Shown: positions 50,761 through 60,171, counted from the stretch's first letter. The stretch is 64,000 bases of DNA from Streptomyces sp. F001 (GCF_004187715.1 NZ_QZWF01000016.1:62001-126000), one strand, 5' to 3'. The notes: generated by a model not told the origin, from the sequence alone. Translations and numbers: made by a program.

Positions 50761-52434
50761 CTATTCCGGGATGATCACTTCGCGCGGGGCGGACCCGCCG
50801 CTCGCGCCGGCCGTCGACTCCGCGGGGGCGAGATAGCGCATCTCCTCGGGAGCCTCGTCGAGCAGCCATGCGGACATGGCCTTCAGCTCCGGAATACCCG
50901 GGAACATGAACCGGCGGTTCTTGTCCTCGATGCCGATGCCACGCAGGATGCCGGGCGAGTTCTCGATGACCGCCATGAGCCGTCGGCCGGCGACGGCGGC
51001 GGGGAGTTCCCCCCGGTCGACCGCGTCGCACAGGGTGACCATCTGATCGAAGACCGCCTTGTACTCGGGCTGGTCGGGAAGCAGCAGGCCCGGATAGGGC
51101 ACGTCCTCCATCTCCCGGAAGACACGGTCGTCCCGCGTCTTGCGGTAGCGCTCGATGAACCGGTCGAAGCGGAGGTTGATCGGCACCTCGGCGGCCGCCC
51201 ACACGCGGTAGACCGCGTTCCACAGCTCGTAGTCGGAGAACGCGATGAACGAGGCGTTGACCAGCTGGTCGTTGTAGCGGATGAGACCCTTCTGCAGGGT
51301 GTCGACATAGCGGAACCGCTCCACGTCGAAGTCGTCCTCGCGCAGGGCGTCCAGCAGACGCCAGGCGAAGGAGTTGATGATCTCCGTGGTGTTGGTCAGG
51401 CCGCGCGAGTAGAGCGGGTCGAGGAAGCCCGCGGCGTGCGACATGAGGCACCAGCGGTGGCCGACGGTTTCCTTCGAGGTGTACTGCAGCCGGCCGGTCG
51501 AGACCCAGGGGCGGACCGTCACCGCGTCGGCGAAGATCCGCTCGACCGCGGGGAACCGCTTGACGAAGGTGCGGAACTCGTCCTCCGGGGTCACCCCCTC
51601 CTGCTTCGGATAAAGCCGCTCGTCGTAGGTCAGGCCGACGCTCACCAGCGGGTTCTTCGACCTGGGCTCGTTGTTGAACGGGATGGACCAGATCCAGCCC
51701 CGCTCGAACATGTGGTGCATGGTGCCCTGCACCCAGGGGATCGGCGGCAGGTCCTCCGGCTCCATCCGCAGGACGTCGTCGGTCGGCTTCACCCCGATCA
51801 TGTGCGTGAACAGGGACCGCGAGTGGTGCTTGAGGGCGTCCGGTCCCTCCCGCAGCCCGAGCTTGTCGGCCACCGGCGAGCGGAAGCCGCTGCCGTCCAC
51901 GAGGTAGCGGGCGGTGAAGCGCTCCCCCGCCGCGTCGGCCACGGCGACCTGGTCCTCGCCCAGCTCCAGGTCGGCGACCCGGAAGCCCTGTCGTACGGCA
52001 CAGCCGTACTTGATCGCGGTGTGGAAGAGGAAGGCGTCGGTGTCCTGCCGGAACAGGTGCCCGGTCTGCAGCGCCTTGGAGGGCGGGCTGAACTGGTTGA
52101 CCTCCAGGGGGTCGGGCTCCTCACCTTCCTTGTGCAGCATGAAGCCGAAGTGCTTCTTGACCCCGGACGTCGGGCCGATGTTGTGCAGGCCCCCTTCGTA
52201 CGACGTCAGGTACTCCAGCTCCGGAATGCCGTAGCGCTCGGCGAGCTGCCGGTACCCCTTCAGGGTGTACAGGGTCGTGGACTCCCCCACGGCGAACTTC
52301 GGATGCACCGCGGCGTCGATGAGCAGCACCCGGACGTCCTGGCGCGCCAGAATGGCGCCGAGGACCGTGCCGGCGCTGCCCGCGCCCAGGATGATGACGT
52401 CGTAGTCGTACTCGACCGCGCCGGATCGCGTCAT
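50761..52434 (-). CDS. FAD-dependent halogenase, CtcP-like
   Basis: A 557-residue flavin halogenase installing Cl or Br with FADH2, oxygen and halide. Dinucleotide site IILGAGSAGTVLGAILA near residue 20; the halogenase-specific W-x-W-x-I-P motif in RGWIWSIP at residues 247-252; a Lys pair in SGVKKHFGF (about 93) in the region of the catalytic Lys; and CLMSHAAGFLDPLYSRGLTN. From memory it is closest in style to CtcP of chlortetracycline biosynthesis, so a phenolic polyketide or carrier-bound substrate is likely. The flavin reductase at 60448 is the natural FADH2 source. Confidence 0.87.
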   Translation of the reverse strand: MTRSGAVEYDYDVIILGAGSAGTVLGAILARQDVRVLLIDAAVHPKFAVGESTTLYTLKGYRQLAERYGIPELEYLTSYEGGLHNIGPTSGVKKHFGFMLHKEGEEPDPLEVNQFSPPSKALQTGHLFRQDTDAFLFHTAIKYGCAVRQGFRVADLELGEDQVAVADAAGERFTARYLVDGSGFRSPVADKLGLREGPDALKHHSRSLFTHMIGVKPTDDVLRMEPEDLPPIPWVQGTMHHMFERGWIWSIPFNNEPRSKNPLVSVGLTYDERLYPKQEGVTPEDEFRTFVKRFPAVERIFADAVTVRPWVSTGRLQYTSKETVGHRWCLMSHAAGFLDPLYSRGLTNTTEIINSFAWRLLDALREDDFDVERFRYVDTLQKGLIRYNDQLVNASFIAFSDYELWNAVYRVWAAAEVPINLRFDRFIERYRKTRDDRVFREMEDVPYPGLLLPDQPEYKAVFDQMVTLCDAVDRGELPAAVAGRRLMAVIENSPGILRGIGIEDKNRRFMFPGIPELKAMSAWLLDEAPEEMRYLAPAESTAGASGGSAPREVIIPE

Positions 52435-52450
52435 GTCGGTCTCCTCTTCC

Positions 52451-52876
52451 TCACGTGCCGTCAGCGGCTGGGGCGGTGATCTGCGCAACGACTTCGCCGG
52501 TGTCGAAGACATTCCAGTCCCGCACGACCTTGCCGTCGCGGATCTCCCAGATGACGATCCCGGAGACCTTGATCCACCGTCCCGAGGCGGGAACCCCCCG
52601 GTACACACCGGTGTGCCGGGCGGTCGTGGTGTAGTGCGTCACGACATGGCTGCCGTCCGTCAGGACCAGATCCAAGGTGACGCCGATGTCGGAGAACGCG
52701 CTGTGCACCGCACGCACGCTCCGGCGGGGCCCGTCCGGGCCGACCTTCCTGCCGTTCAGTACGAAGTCGTCCGCGAAGACCTCCCCAGCGACGCTCGCAT
52801 CGCCCTCGGCCCAGCCCTTGGCGAACCAGAACTCGGCGAGCCGCGCGTGCTCCGGTGCCGCGGTGGCGCCGGTCAC
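52451..52876 (-). CDS. SnoaL-like/NTF2-fold protein
   Basis: A 141-residue NTF2-like protein: HARLAEFWFAKGWAEGDASV, VFADDFVLNGRKVGPDG, VVTHYTTTARHTGVYRGVPA, then IVIWEIRDGKVVRDWNVFD. SnoaL-type members act as polyketide cyclases or hydroxylases. GTG start overlaps the methyltransferase stop (GTGA) and the halogenase starts 16 bases downstream, so it belongs to the same operon. Catalytic role uncertain. Confidence 0.8.
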   Translation of the reverse strand: MTGATAAPEHARLAEFWFAKGWAEGDASVAGEVFADDFVLNGRKVGPDGPRRSVRAVHSAFSDIGVTLDLVLTDGSHVVTHYTTTARHTGVYRGVPASGRWIKVSGIVIWEIRDGKVVRDWNVFDTGEVVAQITAPAADGT

Positions 52877-53676
52877 TTCTTGGTCCCGGAGACGACGACG
52901 AAGGTGCCGAGCATGAGGAAGGTGCCCTGGGTGTCACGGCGCTGGATCTCCTCGCCCCAGCCCAGGGCCCGGGTCTCCTCGGCGATGCCCTGTGCGGCGG
53001 CGGCCGCGGCGGCCTTGCTCACCCAGGTCAGGGCGTCGGCGGCGGCCAGGCTGGTCAGCGCCACGGGCAGAAGCTTGACAGTGACGTCGACGGCGCCCGC
53101 CTCGATGAGCAGCCTGCGCAGCTGGCGCGCCACCCAGGCGTTGGGCACATGCTCGCCCCACCAGGTCATGATCCGCCGGGTCAGGTCACGGTCCGTCAGG
53201 TCCGGTGCCCACAGCCCGTGGTCGGGGTCGGTGATCAGCACCTGCCCGCCGGGCTTGACCACCCGGAGCATCTCGGCGACGGCCGCCGCGGGGTCGGGCA
53301 CGTGCTCGATGACGCGCTCCGCGCGAGCGGCGTCGAAGGTGTCGGCGGCGAACGGCAGCGAACCCGCCTCGCCGTGCAGGAACTCCACCTCGGCGGCCCC
53401 GGGGCCGGCCGGCGTCGCCTGCGCGATCAACTGCTCGCTGGAGTCGATCCCCACGACCCTGCCGCCGGGGCCGACCCGCTGCGCGATCGCCCGCACATCG
53501 GCGCCGGTGCCGCAGCCGACGTCCAGGACATGGCTGCCGGTGGTCACGCGCAGCATGTCGTCGAGTTCCGTCTTGACGGACGCCAGCACGATCGCGGCCT
53601 GGTCGAGGAACTTCTTCGCGTCGTCAGCCGCACGCCATACGTCGGCCGGCTTGACCTGGCCCGTTCCGGTAGTCAT
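52873..53676 (-). CDS. Class I SAM-dependent methyltransferase
   Basis: A 267-residue methyltransferase. Motif I HVLDVGCGTGADVRAIAQRV, acidic GIDSSEQLIAQA, motif post-I ARAERVIEHVPDPAAAVAEM, LRVVKPGGQVLITDPDHGLW. Start ATG 53676 chosen; a longer frame to 53748 covers the promoter region. Likely O-, C- or N-methylates the cluster product; substrate unknown. Translationally coupled to the SnoaL-like gene. Confidence 0.87.
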   Translation of the reverse strand: MTTGTGQVKPADVWRAADDAKKFLDQAAIVLASVKTELDDMLRVTTGSHVLDVGCGTGADVRAIAQRVGPGGRVVGIDSSEQLIAQATPAGPGAAEVEFLHGEAGSLPFAADTFDAARAERVIEHVPDPAAAVAEMLRVVKPGGQVLITDPDHGLWAPDLTDRDLTRRIMTWWGEHVPNAWVARQLRRLLIEAGAVDVTVKLLPVALTSLAAADALTWVSKAAAAAAAQGIAEETRALGWGEEIQRRDTQGTFLMLGTFVVVSGTKK

Positions 53677-53863
53677 CGATCGGCTCCCAGTGATGAGTCG
53701 TGAATTCACCCGCCGGACGGGCGGGATCTGCCGGACGTCACCGTCCACGCAAGATCACGGGACCGATGACGCTTCGACGGTACGGACGGCCGATAAAGCA
53801 CCGCGAAAGCACGGTGACGGCCTGCCGTGAATCGCCGGGCGACCAGCCGGTTTCACATGGTTT

Positions 53864-54604
53864 TCACCACGCGTTCAGGACGGTCGCGGCCACGTCCCGC
53901 ACCGTGTGGTCGAGATAGAAGTGACCGCCCTCGAAGACGCGCAGCTCACCCTTGGCCGTGGTGTGGGCCCGCCATGCCGCGGAGTCCCGGAGCGAGACGA
54001 TCGGATCGTGCGTGCCGACCAGCGCGGTTATCGGGCAGGTCACCCGCGCGTCCGGAGCCGGCCGGTACTTCTCCACCGCCCGGTAGTCGGCCCGCACGGC
54101 GGGCAGTGACATCGCACGGATCTGTGCCGCGGACAGGCGGGCGGGATCAGTGCCGCCGAGTCTGCACAGTTCGGCGACAAGTGCATCGTCATCACCGAAA
54201 TGCGCCGTCGGCTGTCTGAAAACCGACGGCGCGGAAACTGCTGATGCAAACAAACGCCTGGGGCCAGGAGCGGAAACCTGCTGGAGACGCAGGGCCACCT
54301 CAAAGGCGACGAGGGCACCGAGACTGTGCCCGAAGAACACGAAGGGCCCCTCCACCGCAGGTCGCAGCGCCTCGAACGCCGCATCGGCGAGCTCCGCGAT
54401 GCTTTCCAACGGCGGTTCCGCGCGCCGCTCTTGACGTCCCGGATACTGAACCGCGAGGGTCTCGGCATGCGGGGCGAGCTCGATCGCCAGGGGGCGGAAG
54501 TAACTGGCGGACCCACCGGCGTGCGGAAAGCACACCACGCGGACCGAGCTGTCCGGGGCCGCGACCAGCCGCCGTATCCAGGGTGTTTCTGTGTGCGTCA
54601 GCAT
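53864..54604 (-). CDS. Type II thioesterase
   Basis: A 246-residue alpha/beta hydrolase of the RifR/TEII type: VVCFPHAGGSASYFRPLAIE, LAVQYPGRQERR, nucleophile in FFGHSLGALVAFEVALRLQQ, and the catalytic His in EGGHFYLDH. Such enzymes clear stalled acyl groups from PKS/NRPS carrier proteins. Its presence implies a carrier-protein-based pathway although no synthase is in the window. ATG 54604 begins MLTHTETPW. Confidence 0.88.
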   Translation of the reverse strand: MLTHTETPWIRRLVAAPDSSVRVVCFPHAGGSASYFRPLAIELAPHAETLAVQYPGRQERRAEPPLESIAELADAAFEALRPAVEGPFVFFGHSLGALVAFEVALRLQQVSAPGPRRLFASAVSAPSVFRQPTAHFGDDDALVAELCRLGGTDPARLSAAQIRAMSLPAVRADYRAVEKYRPAPDARVTCPITALVGTHDPIVSLRDSAAWRAHTTAKGELRVFEGGHFYLDHTVRDVAATVLNAW

Positions 54605-54878
54605 CGCAGGCGCCCTCCAGCACATGAGGCGGCAGCCGCCTCTTTCATCGGATGCAGTGCCGGGCACGAGCGTAGGCAGCACAACAAGTGGGGGAAACAA
54701 GGGAATCGACCGCTTAAACCAGAACTGACAGCGCGCTTAATCTCTTCTTCACCGCACACTCGACAGGACGGGCTTGCGCCCCGCGGTATCCAGACGGTTT
54801 GATTACCAAGTCCTACGACTGTGCGCACTTCCGCATGCCACAAGTACCGTAATCCACAACATACTCGGGGGTATTCGT
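54605..54878. other. Divergent promoter region
   Basis: 274 bases without a gene between the thioesterase and the small membrane protein. The part near 54680-54880 is AT-richer than the surroundings, typical of cluster promoters. CGCTTAA occurs twice (54711-54717 and 54734-54740), a direct repeat offset by 23 bases that might be a regulator site; SARP sites are usually offset 11 or 22, so the match is imperfect. Confidence 0.4.
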
Positions 54879-55295
54879 ATGTCCTTACGTCGTTCCCTGC
54901 TCAGCCTACGCATAGCCGCATTGCTCCAGTCCGTACTCCTCATCGCCCAAGTCGCCCTGGCCGGCGGCTTCCTCGGCGGGCATTTCGACATGCTGCAGAT
55001 GCATGGCGTACTCGGCCGCGGGATCGTGGTGGTGGCCCTGCTGATGGCCGTGGCCGCCTTCCTGGTGCGCCGGGCGGGCGGGCCGTCGTCGATCCTCGGC
55101 ACTTCGGTCGTGCTGCTGCTCGCGCTCATCGGCCAGATGGCGCTCGGCCTGAACCGCAGTGTGGCCGCACATGTGCTGCTCGGCGTGCTCATCGTCGCCG
55201 CCGTCGCCGTCCTCTCCCAGCGCGTGATGACCACACCACTGCCGCCCGGAAACTCCTCCGGCACGCCGAAGCGTGAGTCGGAGCTGGTCTCGTGA
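54879..55295 (+). CDS. Small membrane protein (four TM segments)
   Basis: A 138-residue protein that is mostly hydrophobic: LRIAALLQSVLLIAQVALAG, GRGIVVVALLMAVAAFLV, ILGTSVVLLLALIGQMALGL, VLLGVLIVAAVAVLS; short polar C-terminus. His and Met residues in GGHFDMLQMHGVLGRG could bind heme or copper. TTA leucine codon at codon 3 (54885). Its stop overlaps the multicopper oxidase start, so it may assist that enzyme (membrane anchoring or metal supply), by inference. Confidence 0.7.
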   Translation: MSLRRSLLSLRIAALLQSVLLIAQVALAGGFLGGHFDMLQMHGVLGRGIVVVALLMAVAAFLVRRAGGPSSILGTSVVLLLALIGQMALGLNRSVAAHVLLGVLIVAAVAVLSQRVMTTPLPPGNSSGTPKRESELVS

Positions 55296-56875
55296 GGCGC
55301 CGCACCTTCCTGGGCACAGGCGGCGCCGTTCTCGGCGTGGGAGCCGTGACGCTGGCGGGCTGGCCGCTGCTGCGCTCCTACTTCAGCGAGGGCAAGCCCG
55401 GCGAACTGCTGAGCAGCACGGCGAAACTGCCCGAGCCCTACCAGGTCCCCCTGCCCGTACCGCCCGTGCTGGAGCCCGCCTCCACGAGCGGCACCACGGA
55501 CTCGTACGACATCACCCAGCGCGTGGCCGAGTTGGAGATCCTGCCGGGTCTGCGGACGAAGGCCTGGACGTACGGCGGTACGTTCCCGGGGCCGACCATC
55601 GTCTCCCGCTCCGGGCGGCGCACCGTGGTCCGGCACCGCAACGAGCTGGACCAGCCGGTCGTCGTGCACCTGCACGGCGGACACACCCCGGCGGCGAGTG
55701 ACGGCTATCCGACCTCGCTGATCCTCCCCGCGAACGGCTCCTACGACGCCCACCGTGCGGCCCAGGACATGGCCGGCGGCAAGCACGGCATGTCCATGGA
55801 CCACGGGACGATGGACCTGGCCGAGGGCGTGCGGAGCTACACCTATCCGCTCGAGCAGCGCGCCGCGACGCTCTGGTACCACGATCACCGCATGGGGTAC
55901 ACCGGGGCGAGCGTGTGGATGGGTCTGGCCGGGTTCCATCTCGTCCACGACGAGGAGGAGGAGCGGCTGCCGCTGCCGGGCGGCGAGCGTGACATTCCAC
56001 TGATGATCACGGACCGGTCCTTTGCGGAGGACGGATCGTTCCGTTATCCCTTGGTGGATCCTCAGTTCCACGCTCCGGGCGTCACCGATGCCTATATGAA
56101 CGGCGTGCTGGGTGACGTGGTGCTGGTCAACGGTGCGCCCTGGCCGGTGCACGAGGTGGAGCGGCTCCGCTATCGACTGCGGTTCCTCAACGCGTCCAAC
56201 GCCCGTCTGTACAAACTGGAGTTGGACCCGCAGCCGGAGGGCGGTGACGCCTTCGTCCAGATCGGCAGCGACGGCGGGCTGCTGGCCGGCCCCCGCCGTC
56301 ACGACTCCCTGGAGATCGCCCCCGCCGAGCGCTTCGACGTCGTCGTCGACTTCTCCCGGTACCGGCCGGGCACCAAGGTGCGCCTGCTGAACCGCTTCGG
56401 AGACGGCACGACCGCCGAGGTCATGCGCTTCGACGTGGGGTCGGGGTCGCCCGCTGACGACACGACGGTGCCCGAGAAGCTGAGCGAGGTGGTCCCGCTG
56501 GATCCGGGCCGGGCCTCGGTCACCCGGGACTTCCACTTCCGCGGCTCGGCCGCGGGCTGGACCATCAACGACCTGGAGTACCAGCCCGGTCGGGCGCTGG
56601 CCCGGCCCAGGCTGGGACAGACCGAGGTGTGGCGGTTCACCACGAACTTCCACCACCCGATCCATCTCCACCTGGACCACTTCCAGGTGGTCTCGCGCAA
56701 CAACCGGGATCCCGGAGCGTTCGACCACGGCTGGAAGGACACCGTGGACCTGCGTCCGGCCGAGGCCGTCGAAGTAGTCGTCCGCTTCACGGACTACGCG
56801 GGCCCCTTCATGCTCCACTGCCACAACCTGGAGCACGAGGACATGGCCATGATGGGTGACTTCGTCACCGAGTAG
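55292..56875 (+). CDS. Multicopper oxidase (laccase/CotA-like)
   Basis: A 527-residue copper oxidase with a Tat-type signal (MRRRTFLGTGGAVLG), so probably exported folded. All four copper motifs are present: VVHLHGGHTPA (HxHGGH), TLWYHDHRMGYT (HDH), HHPIHLHLDHF (HPxHxH) and FMLHCHNLEHEDMAMM with the type 1 Cys, His and Met. Three cupredoxin domains as in CotA and phenoxazinone synthase. It could couple phenolic intermediates of the neighbouring cluster. GTG start overlaps the upstream gene stop (GTGA). Confidence 0.9.
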   Translation: MRRRTFLGTGGAVLGVGAVTLAGWPLLRSYFSEGKPGELLSSTAKLPEPYQVPLPVPPVLEPASTSGTTDSYDITQRVAELEILPGLRTKAWTYGGTFPGPTIVSRSGRRTVVRHRNELDQPVVVHLHGGHTPAASDGYPTSLILPANGSYDAHRAAQDMAGGKHGMSMDHGTMDLAEGVRSYTYPLEQRAATLWYHDHRMGYTGASVWMGLAGFHLVHDEEEERLPLPGGERDIPLMITDRSFAEDGSFRYPLVDPQFHAPGVTDAYMNGVLGDVVLVNGAPWPVHEVERLRYRLRFLNASNARLYKLELDPQPEGGDAFVQIGSDGGLLAGPRRHDSLEIAPAERFDVVVDFSRYRPGTKVRLLNRFGDGTTAEVMRFDVGSGSPADDTTVPEKLSEVVPLDPGRASVTRDFHFRGSAAGWTINDLEYQPGRALARPRLGQTEVWRFTTNFHHPIHLHLDHFQVVSRNNRDPGAFDHGWKDTVDLRPAEAVEVVVRFTDYAGPFMLHCHNLEHEDMAMMGDFVTE

Positions 56876-56888
56876 GGCCCCGCCGAGC

Positions 56889-56930
56889 GGCCGGCCGCCT
56901 TCCCGTCGAGGGAGGCAGCCGGCCCTTTTT
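56889..56930 (+). terminator. Intrinsic terminator after multicopper oxidase
   Basis: Long GC stem (GGCCGGC and GCCTTCCC pairing with GGGAGGC and GCCGGCC, loop GTCGA) followed by TTTTT at 56926-56930. One of the few hairpins here with a T-run. Confidence 0.75.
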
Positions 56931-57049
56931 CGTCTGCTTGACGGCCGCTTCATCCGACTCCCCTGAGATGGGTGGGGACAGCGGTGAGCGGACCCGGCGG
57001 AGTGAGGCGAACGCATGACAGCAGCACCGGCCCACTCGGCCCCTACGGC

Positions 57050-57541
57050 TCATTCCGTCGTGACGTTGGCGAGGATCTTCTCCAGCAGCCGGCTCAGCTG
57101 CGCGATCTCGCTGTCGCTGATTCCCTCCAGCATCCGCTCATGGCTGCGCAGGGCGATGGACTCGATCTTCGAGTACATCGCGTCGCCCTCCGGGGTGAGC
57201 TCGACCGTGACCGCCCTGCGGTCGGCACCGCTCCGCGTCCGCAGCACGATTCCCCGGCGCTCCATCGTCTCCAGATGGCGGGTGAGCGTCGGCCCCTCGA
57301 TGCTCAGGTACTCGGCGAGTCTGCGCTGGATCATCGGCCCCTCGAGCTTCAAGGTGGCCAGCACGGTCCAGGTGGCGAAGGTGATGCCGGATCTGCCGAG
57401 CTCCGCCTCGAAGAACGCGCGCGACTCCTTCGCAGCCAGTCGTAGTTTGGGGGCGATGCTGCTACGCAGCCACATCGGACCGGCGTCCGCCCCTGTCGTG
57501 TCGTGCCGCGGCACCCGCGCCTCCGCTCGTCCCTTGCTCAC
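57050..57541 (-). CDS. MarR-family transcriptional regulator
   Basis: A 163-residue winged-helix regulator: SGITFATWTVLATLKLEGPM, recognition segment LAEYLSIEGPTLTRHLETME, wing RTRSGADRRAVTVELTPEGD. Divergent from the MFS exporter gene and most likely its repressor, through the TAGTT/AACTA inverted repeat at 57599. GTG start. Confidence 0.88.
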   Translation of the reverse strand: MSKGRAEARVPRHDTTGADAGPMWLRSSIAPKLRLAAKESRAFFEAELGRSGITFATWTVLATLKLEGPMIQRRLAEYLSIEGPTLTRHLETMERRGIVLRTRSGADRRAVTVELTPEGDAMYSKIESIALRSHERMLEGISDSEIAQLSRLLEKILANVTTE

Positions 57542-57598
57542 CGTGAGTATCCCCCGCCGTCCTTCCGGCGAGCAAAAGCAGGTTGACCATGAATCAAT

Positions 57599-57620
57599 TA
57601 GTTCGTTAGGGTACTAACTA
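57599..57620. promoter_or_regulatory. Nested inverted repeat between marR and MFS genes
   Basis: TAGTT (57599-57603) pairs with AACTA (57616-57620), and within it TTAG (57606-57609) pairs with CTAA (57614-57617). AT-rich, 32 bases before the MFS start; typical MarR operator position. Confidence 0.6.
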
Positions 57621-57651
57621 TTTTGTGGACCGGCAACCAGCAGGAGCCAAC

Positions 57652-59355
57652 GTGAGCGAGTTACGTTCCGAAGCCGCTGCCCCCTCAGCCCCGGCCGGGA
57701 CCGAACCACCGTCGCGACGCGCATGGCTCGGCCTCGCCGTCATCCTCCTGGCCGCCTTCATGGAACTGCTGGACGTCACCGTGGTCACGGTGGCCTCGCC
57801 GGAGATCCAGGGCTCCTTCCACACCAGCTACGCCCAGGTGCAGTGGATCCTGGCGGGCTATCAACTGACCTTCGCCGCGGGCCTGGTGGCCGGCGGACGA
57901 CTCGGCGACATCTACGGGTGCCGACGCGTCTTCGTCTATGGCGTGCTGGCGTTCACCGGCGCGTCATTGCTGTGCGGCATCGCCTCCAGCGGCCCGCAGA
58001 TCGTGCTGTTCAGACTGCTCCAGGGGCTCGCCGCGGCCCTGATGTTCCCGCAGGTCCAGGCGCTCATCCACGTCACCTTCACCGGCCGGTACCGCGCCGC
58101 CGCGTTCGGTGCGCTGGGCGGCGTGACCGGACTCGCCGGCATCGCCGGGCCACTGATCGGCGGGGCGCTGATCGAACTGGACCTGTTCGGCACCGGCTGG
58201 CGGATGATCTTCCTGATCAACGTGCCCATCGGGGTACTCGCCGCGATCGGGGCGAGCCTGCTGGTGACCGAATGGCGGTCCGCGCAGCGCCCCCGGCTGG
58301 ACCTGTGGGGCACCGTCCTGGGCACCCTCGCGGTGACCCTGGTCGTCTTCCCGCTGATCCAGGGGCGGGACGCCGACTGGGCGTGGTGGATCTGGGGTCT
58401 GCTCGCCCTCTCCGCACCCGCCGTCCTGCTGTTCCTGCTGCACCAGCGCCGGCTCGAACGGCGCGGCGGATGGCCGGTGATCGACCTGGGGCTGTTCCGC
58501 GGCGGGTCCTTCGGCACCGGCCTGGTCGTGCAGTTCATGAGCTTCGCGGGAATCTCGGCCTTCTTCCTGGTGCTGGCCGTGGAACTGCAGGCGGGGTACC
58601 AGTGGTCAGCGCTCCGGACCGGACTGGCCTTCCTGCCCATCGCGTTCGGCACGGGTCTCGCCTCCGGGATCGCCATCCCGCTCATGCCCAGGCTGGGCAA
58701 GCGGGTGGTACAGCTCGGGGCCGCCGTGATGATCCTCGGGATGATCGCCCTGATGGCCACGCTCAGCGCCTACCCCACCGACCTGTCCTTCTGGCGGCTG
58801 GTACCCGCCGGGCTCGTGGTGGGGCTGGGCCTCGGTGTGATCGTGACCACGGTGAACGACGTCGTGCTGGCCGAGGCGGTCGGCCCCAGCGCCGGATCCG
58901 CGGCCGGGGTGAAGGCCATGGTGGGCCAGTCCGGCAACGCGCTCGGGGTCGCCGTGCTGGGCGCGATCTTCTTCGGTCTGCTGAGCGGCAACGCCTCCGC
59001 CGCCGTCCATGACGGACTGCCCCACTTCCGGGCCGAGTTGAGGCAGCTGTCCGTACCGGTGCAGACCGCGCGGAGCCTGGAGCGCTCCCTGGCCGACTGC
59101 TTCACGGCACGGGCCGAGGCCGGGGACCGGACCGAGGCTCCGCCCAGCTGCACCACGCTGACCGACCAGGCACGCCGGACCGGGAACCCGGCCGTGGGCC
59201 GCCTGGTGAACACCACACTCACCGAGACCGCACAGCGGCACTTCGCGGGCTCCATGAAGACCAGCCTTCGCTACGAGGTGGTGGTCTACGCCCTGGTCTT
59301 CCTGCTCGTCTTTCTCCTCCCGCTCCGCCGACTGCAGGCGGGTTCCAGGAACTGA
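57652..59355 (+). CDS. MFS exporter, DHA2 (14-TM, EmrB/QacA) type
   Basis: A 567-residue drug:proton antiporter-like exporter. Motif C-like ELLDVTVVTVASPEIQGSFH, QWILAGYQLTFAAGLVAGGR, motif A LGDIYGCRRVFVYG, LINVPIGVLAAIG. Start at GTG 57652 because AGGAG lies seven bases upstream; GTG 57625 is possible. Codon 4 is TTA (57661), a bldA-type control point. Probable self-resistance/export pump of the cluster, repressed by the divergent MarR protein. Confidence 0.9.
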   Translation: MSELRSEAAAPSAPAGTEPPSRRAWLGLAVILLAAFMELLDVTVVTVASPEIQGSFHTSYAQVQWILAGYQLTFAAGLVAGGRLGDIYGCRRVFVYGVLAFTGASLLCGIASSGPQIVLFRLLQGLAAALMFPQVQALIHVTFTGRYRAAAFGALGGVTGLAGIAGPLIGGALIELDLFGTGWRMIFLINVPIGVLAAIGASLLVTEWRSAQRPRLDLWGTVLGTLAVTLVVFPLIQGRDADWAWWIWGLLALSAPAVLLFLLHQRRLERRGGWPVIDLGLFRGGSFGTGLVVQFMSFAGISAFFLVLAVELQAGYQWSALRTGLAFLPIAFGTGLASGIAIPLMPRLGKRVVQLGAAVMILGMIALMATLSAYPTDLSFWRLVPAGLVVGLGLGVIVTTVNDVVLAEAVGPSAGSAAGVKAMVGQSGNALGVAVLGAIFFGLLSGNASAAVHDGLPHFRAELRQLSVPVQTARSLERSLADCFTARAEAGDRTEAPPSCTTLTDQARRTGNPAVGRLVNTTLTETAQRHFAGSMKTSLRYEVVVYALVFLLVFLLPLRRLQAGSRN

Positions 59356-59388
59356 CCCAGCCGTACACACGAAGGGACCGAACGCCCG

Positions 59389-60171
59389 ATGGACGCAGCT
59401 CGACATGAGGACTTCACCGGCAAGGCCGCACTGGTCACCGGAGGCAGCAGCGGGATCGGCTCCGCCACCGCGCTGTTGCTCGCCCGGCACGGCGCCGGTG
59501 TGGTGGTGAACTACCGCGCCGACGAGGAGGCGGCCCGCGCCGTGGTCGACGAGATCAGGGCCCAGGGCGGCACGGCGGTGGCGCTGCAGGCCGACGTCAC
59601 CGTCGCCGAGGAGGTGGACCGCATGGTCGCGCGGGCGGCGGAGGAGGTGGGGCCGATCGACATCCTGATCGCCAACGCGGCCGGGGTCGGCGGGCGGACC
59701 GCTCGGCCCGGGCCGATGCTCAAGACCCCGCCGGAGCACACCCTGCACGTGGTGGACGCGCAACTGAAGGCCTTCCTCAACCCCGTGCACGCACTGGTGC
59801 CGGGCATGGTCGACCGCGGCAACGGCGGCGCGGTGGTCGCCGTGGGAGCGTCATTGTCCCGACGCTCCCCGGAGGGGTTCGGAGCGCTCTCCACGTCCAA
59901 GTCGGCACTGGAGGCCGCGGTCCGGACGCTCGCCCGTGAGGTGGGGCCGGCCGGAGTGCGGGTCAACATGGTGGCGCCCGGCCTGATCATCAGCGCCCTG
60001 TCGTCGAGCGTGCCGGAGGCCGTGCGGACGGCCAACGCCGAGCGGACGGCCGTCAAGCGGAACGGTGTGCCGTCCGACGTCGCGGAGTCGATCCTCTTCC
60101 TCGCCTCCGAGCGCTCCTCGTACCTCGCCGGCAGCTATCTCCTGGTGGACGGGGGCACCGCGATGCTCTGA
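59389..60171 (+). CDS. Short-chain dehydrogenase/reductase (FabG-like)
   Basis: A 260-residue SDR with the full classical pattern: ALVTGGSSGIGSATALLL (cofactor), NAAGVGG in place of NNAG, catalytic Ser in VAVGASLSRRS and the expected region FGALSTSKSALEAAVRTLAR, where the Tyr of the YxxxK motif is replaced by Leu (LSTSK). The missing Tyr makes normal reductase activity doubtful. Starts 33 bases after the MFS stop. Possibly a divergent tailoring enzyme or non-catalytic. Confidence 0.82.
   Translation: MDAARHEDFTGKAALVTGGSSGIGSATALLLARHGAGVVVNYRADEEAARAVVDEIRAQGGTAVALQADVTVAEEVDRMVARAAEEVGPIDILIANAAGVGGRTARPGPMLKTPPEHTLHVVDAQLKAFLNPVHALVPGMVDRGNGGAVVAVGASLSRRSPEGFGALSTSKSALEAAVRTLAREVGPAGVRVNMVAPGLIISALSSSVPEAVRTANAERTAVKRNGVPSDVAESILFLASERSSYLAGSYLLVDGGTAML

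Noticed and set aside
54711..54740. CGCTTAA direct repeat as a SARP binding site
   Set aside because: Offset is 23 bases rather than 11 or 22 and the word does not match the usual TCGAG-type heptamers; kept only as a note.
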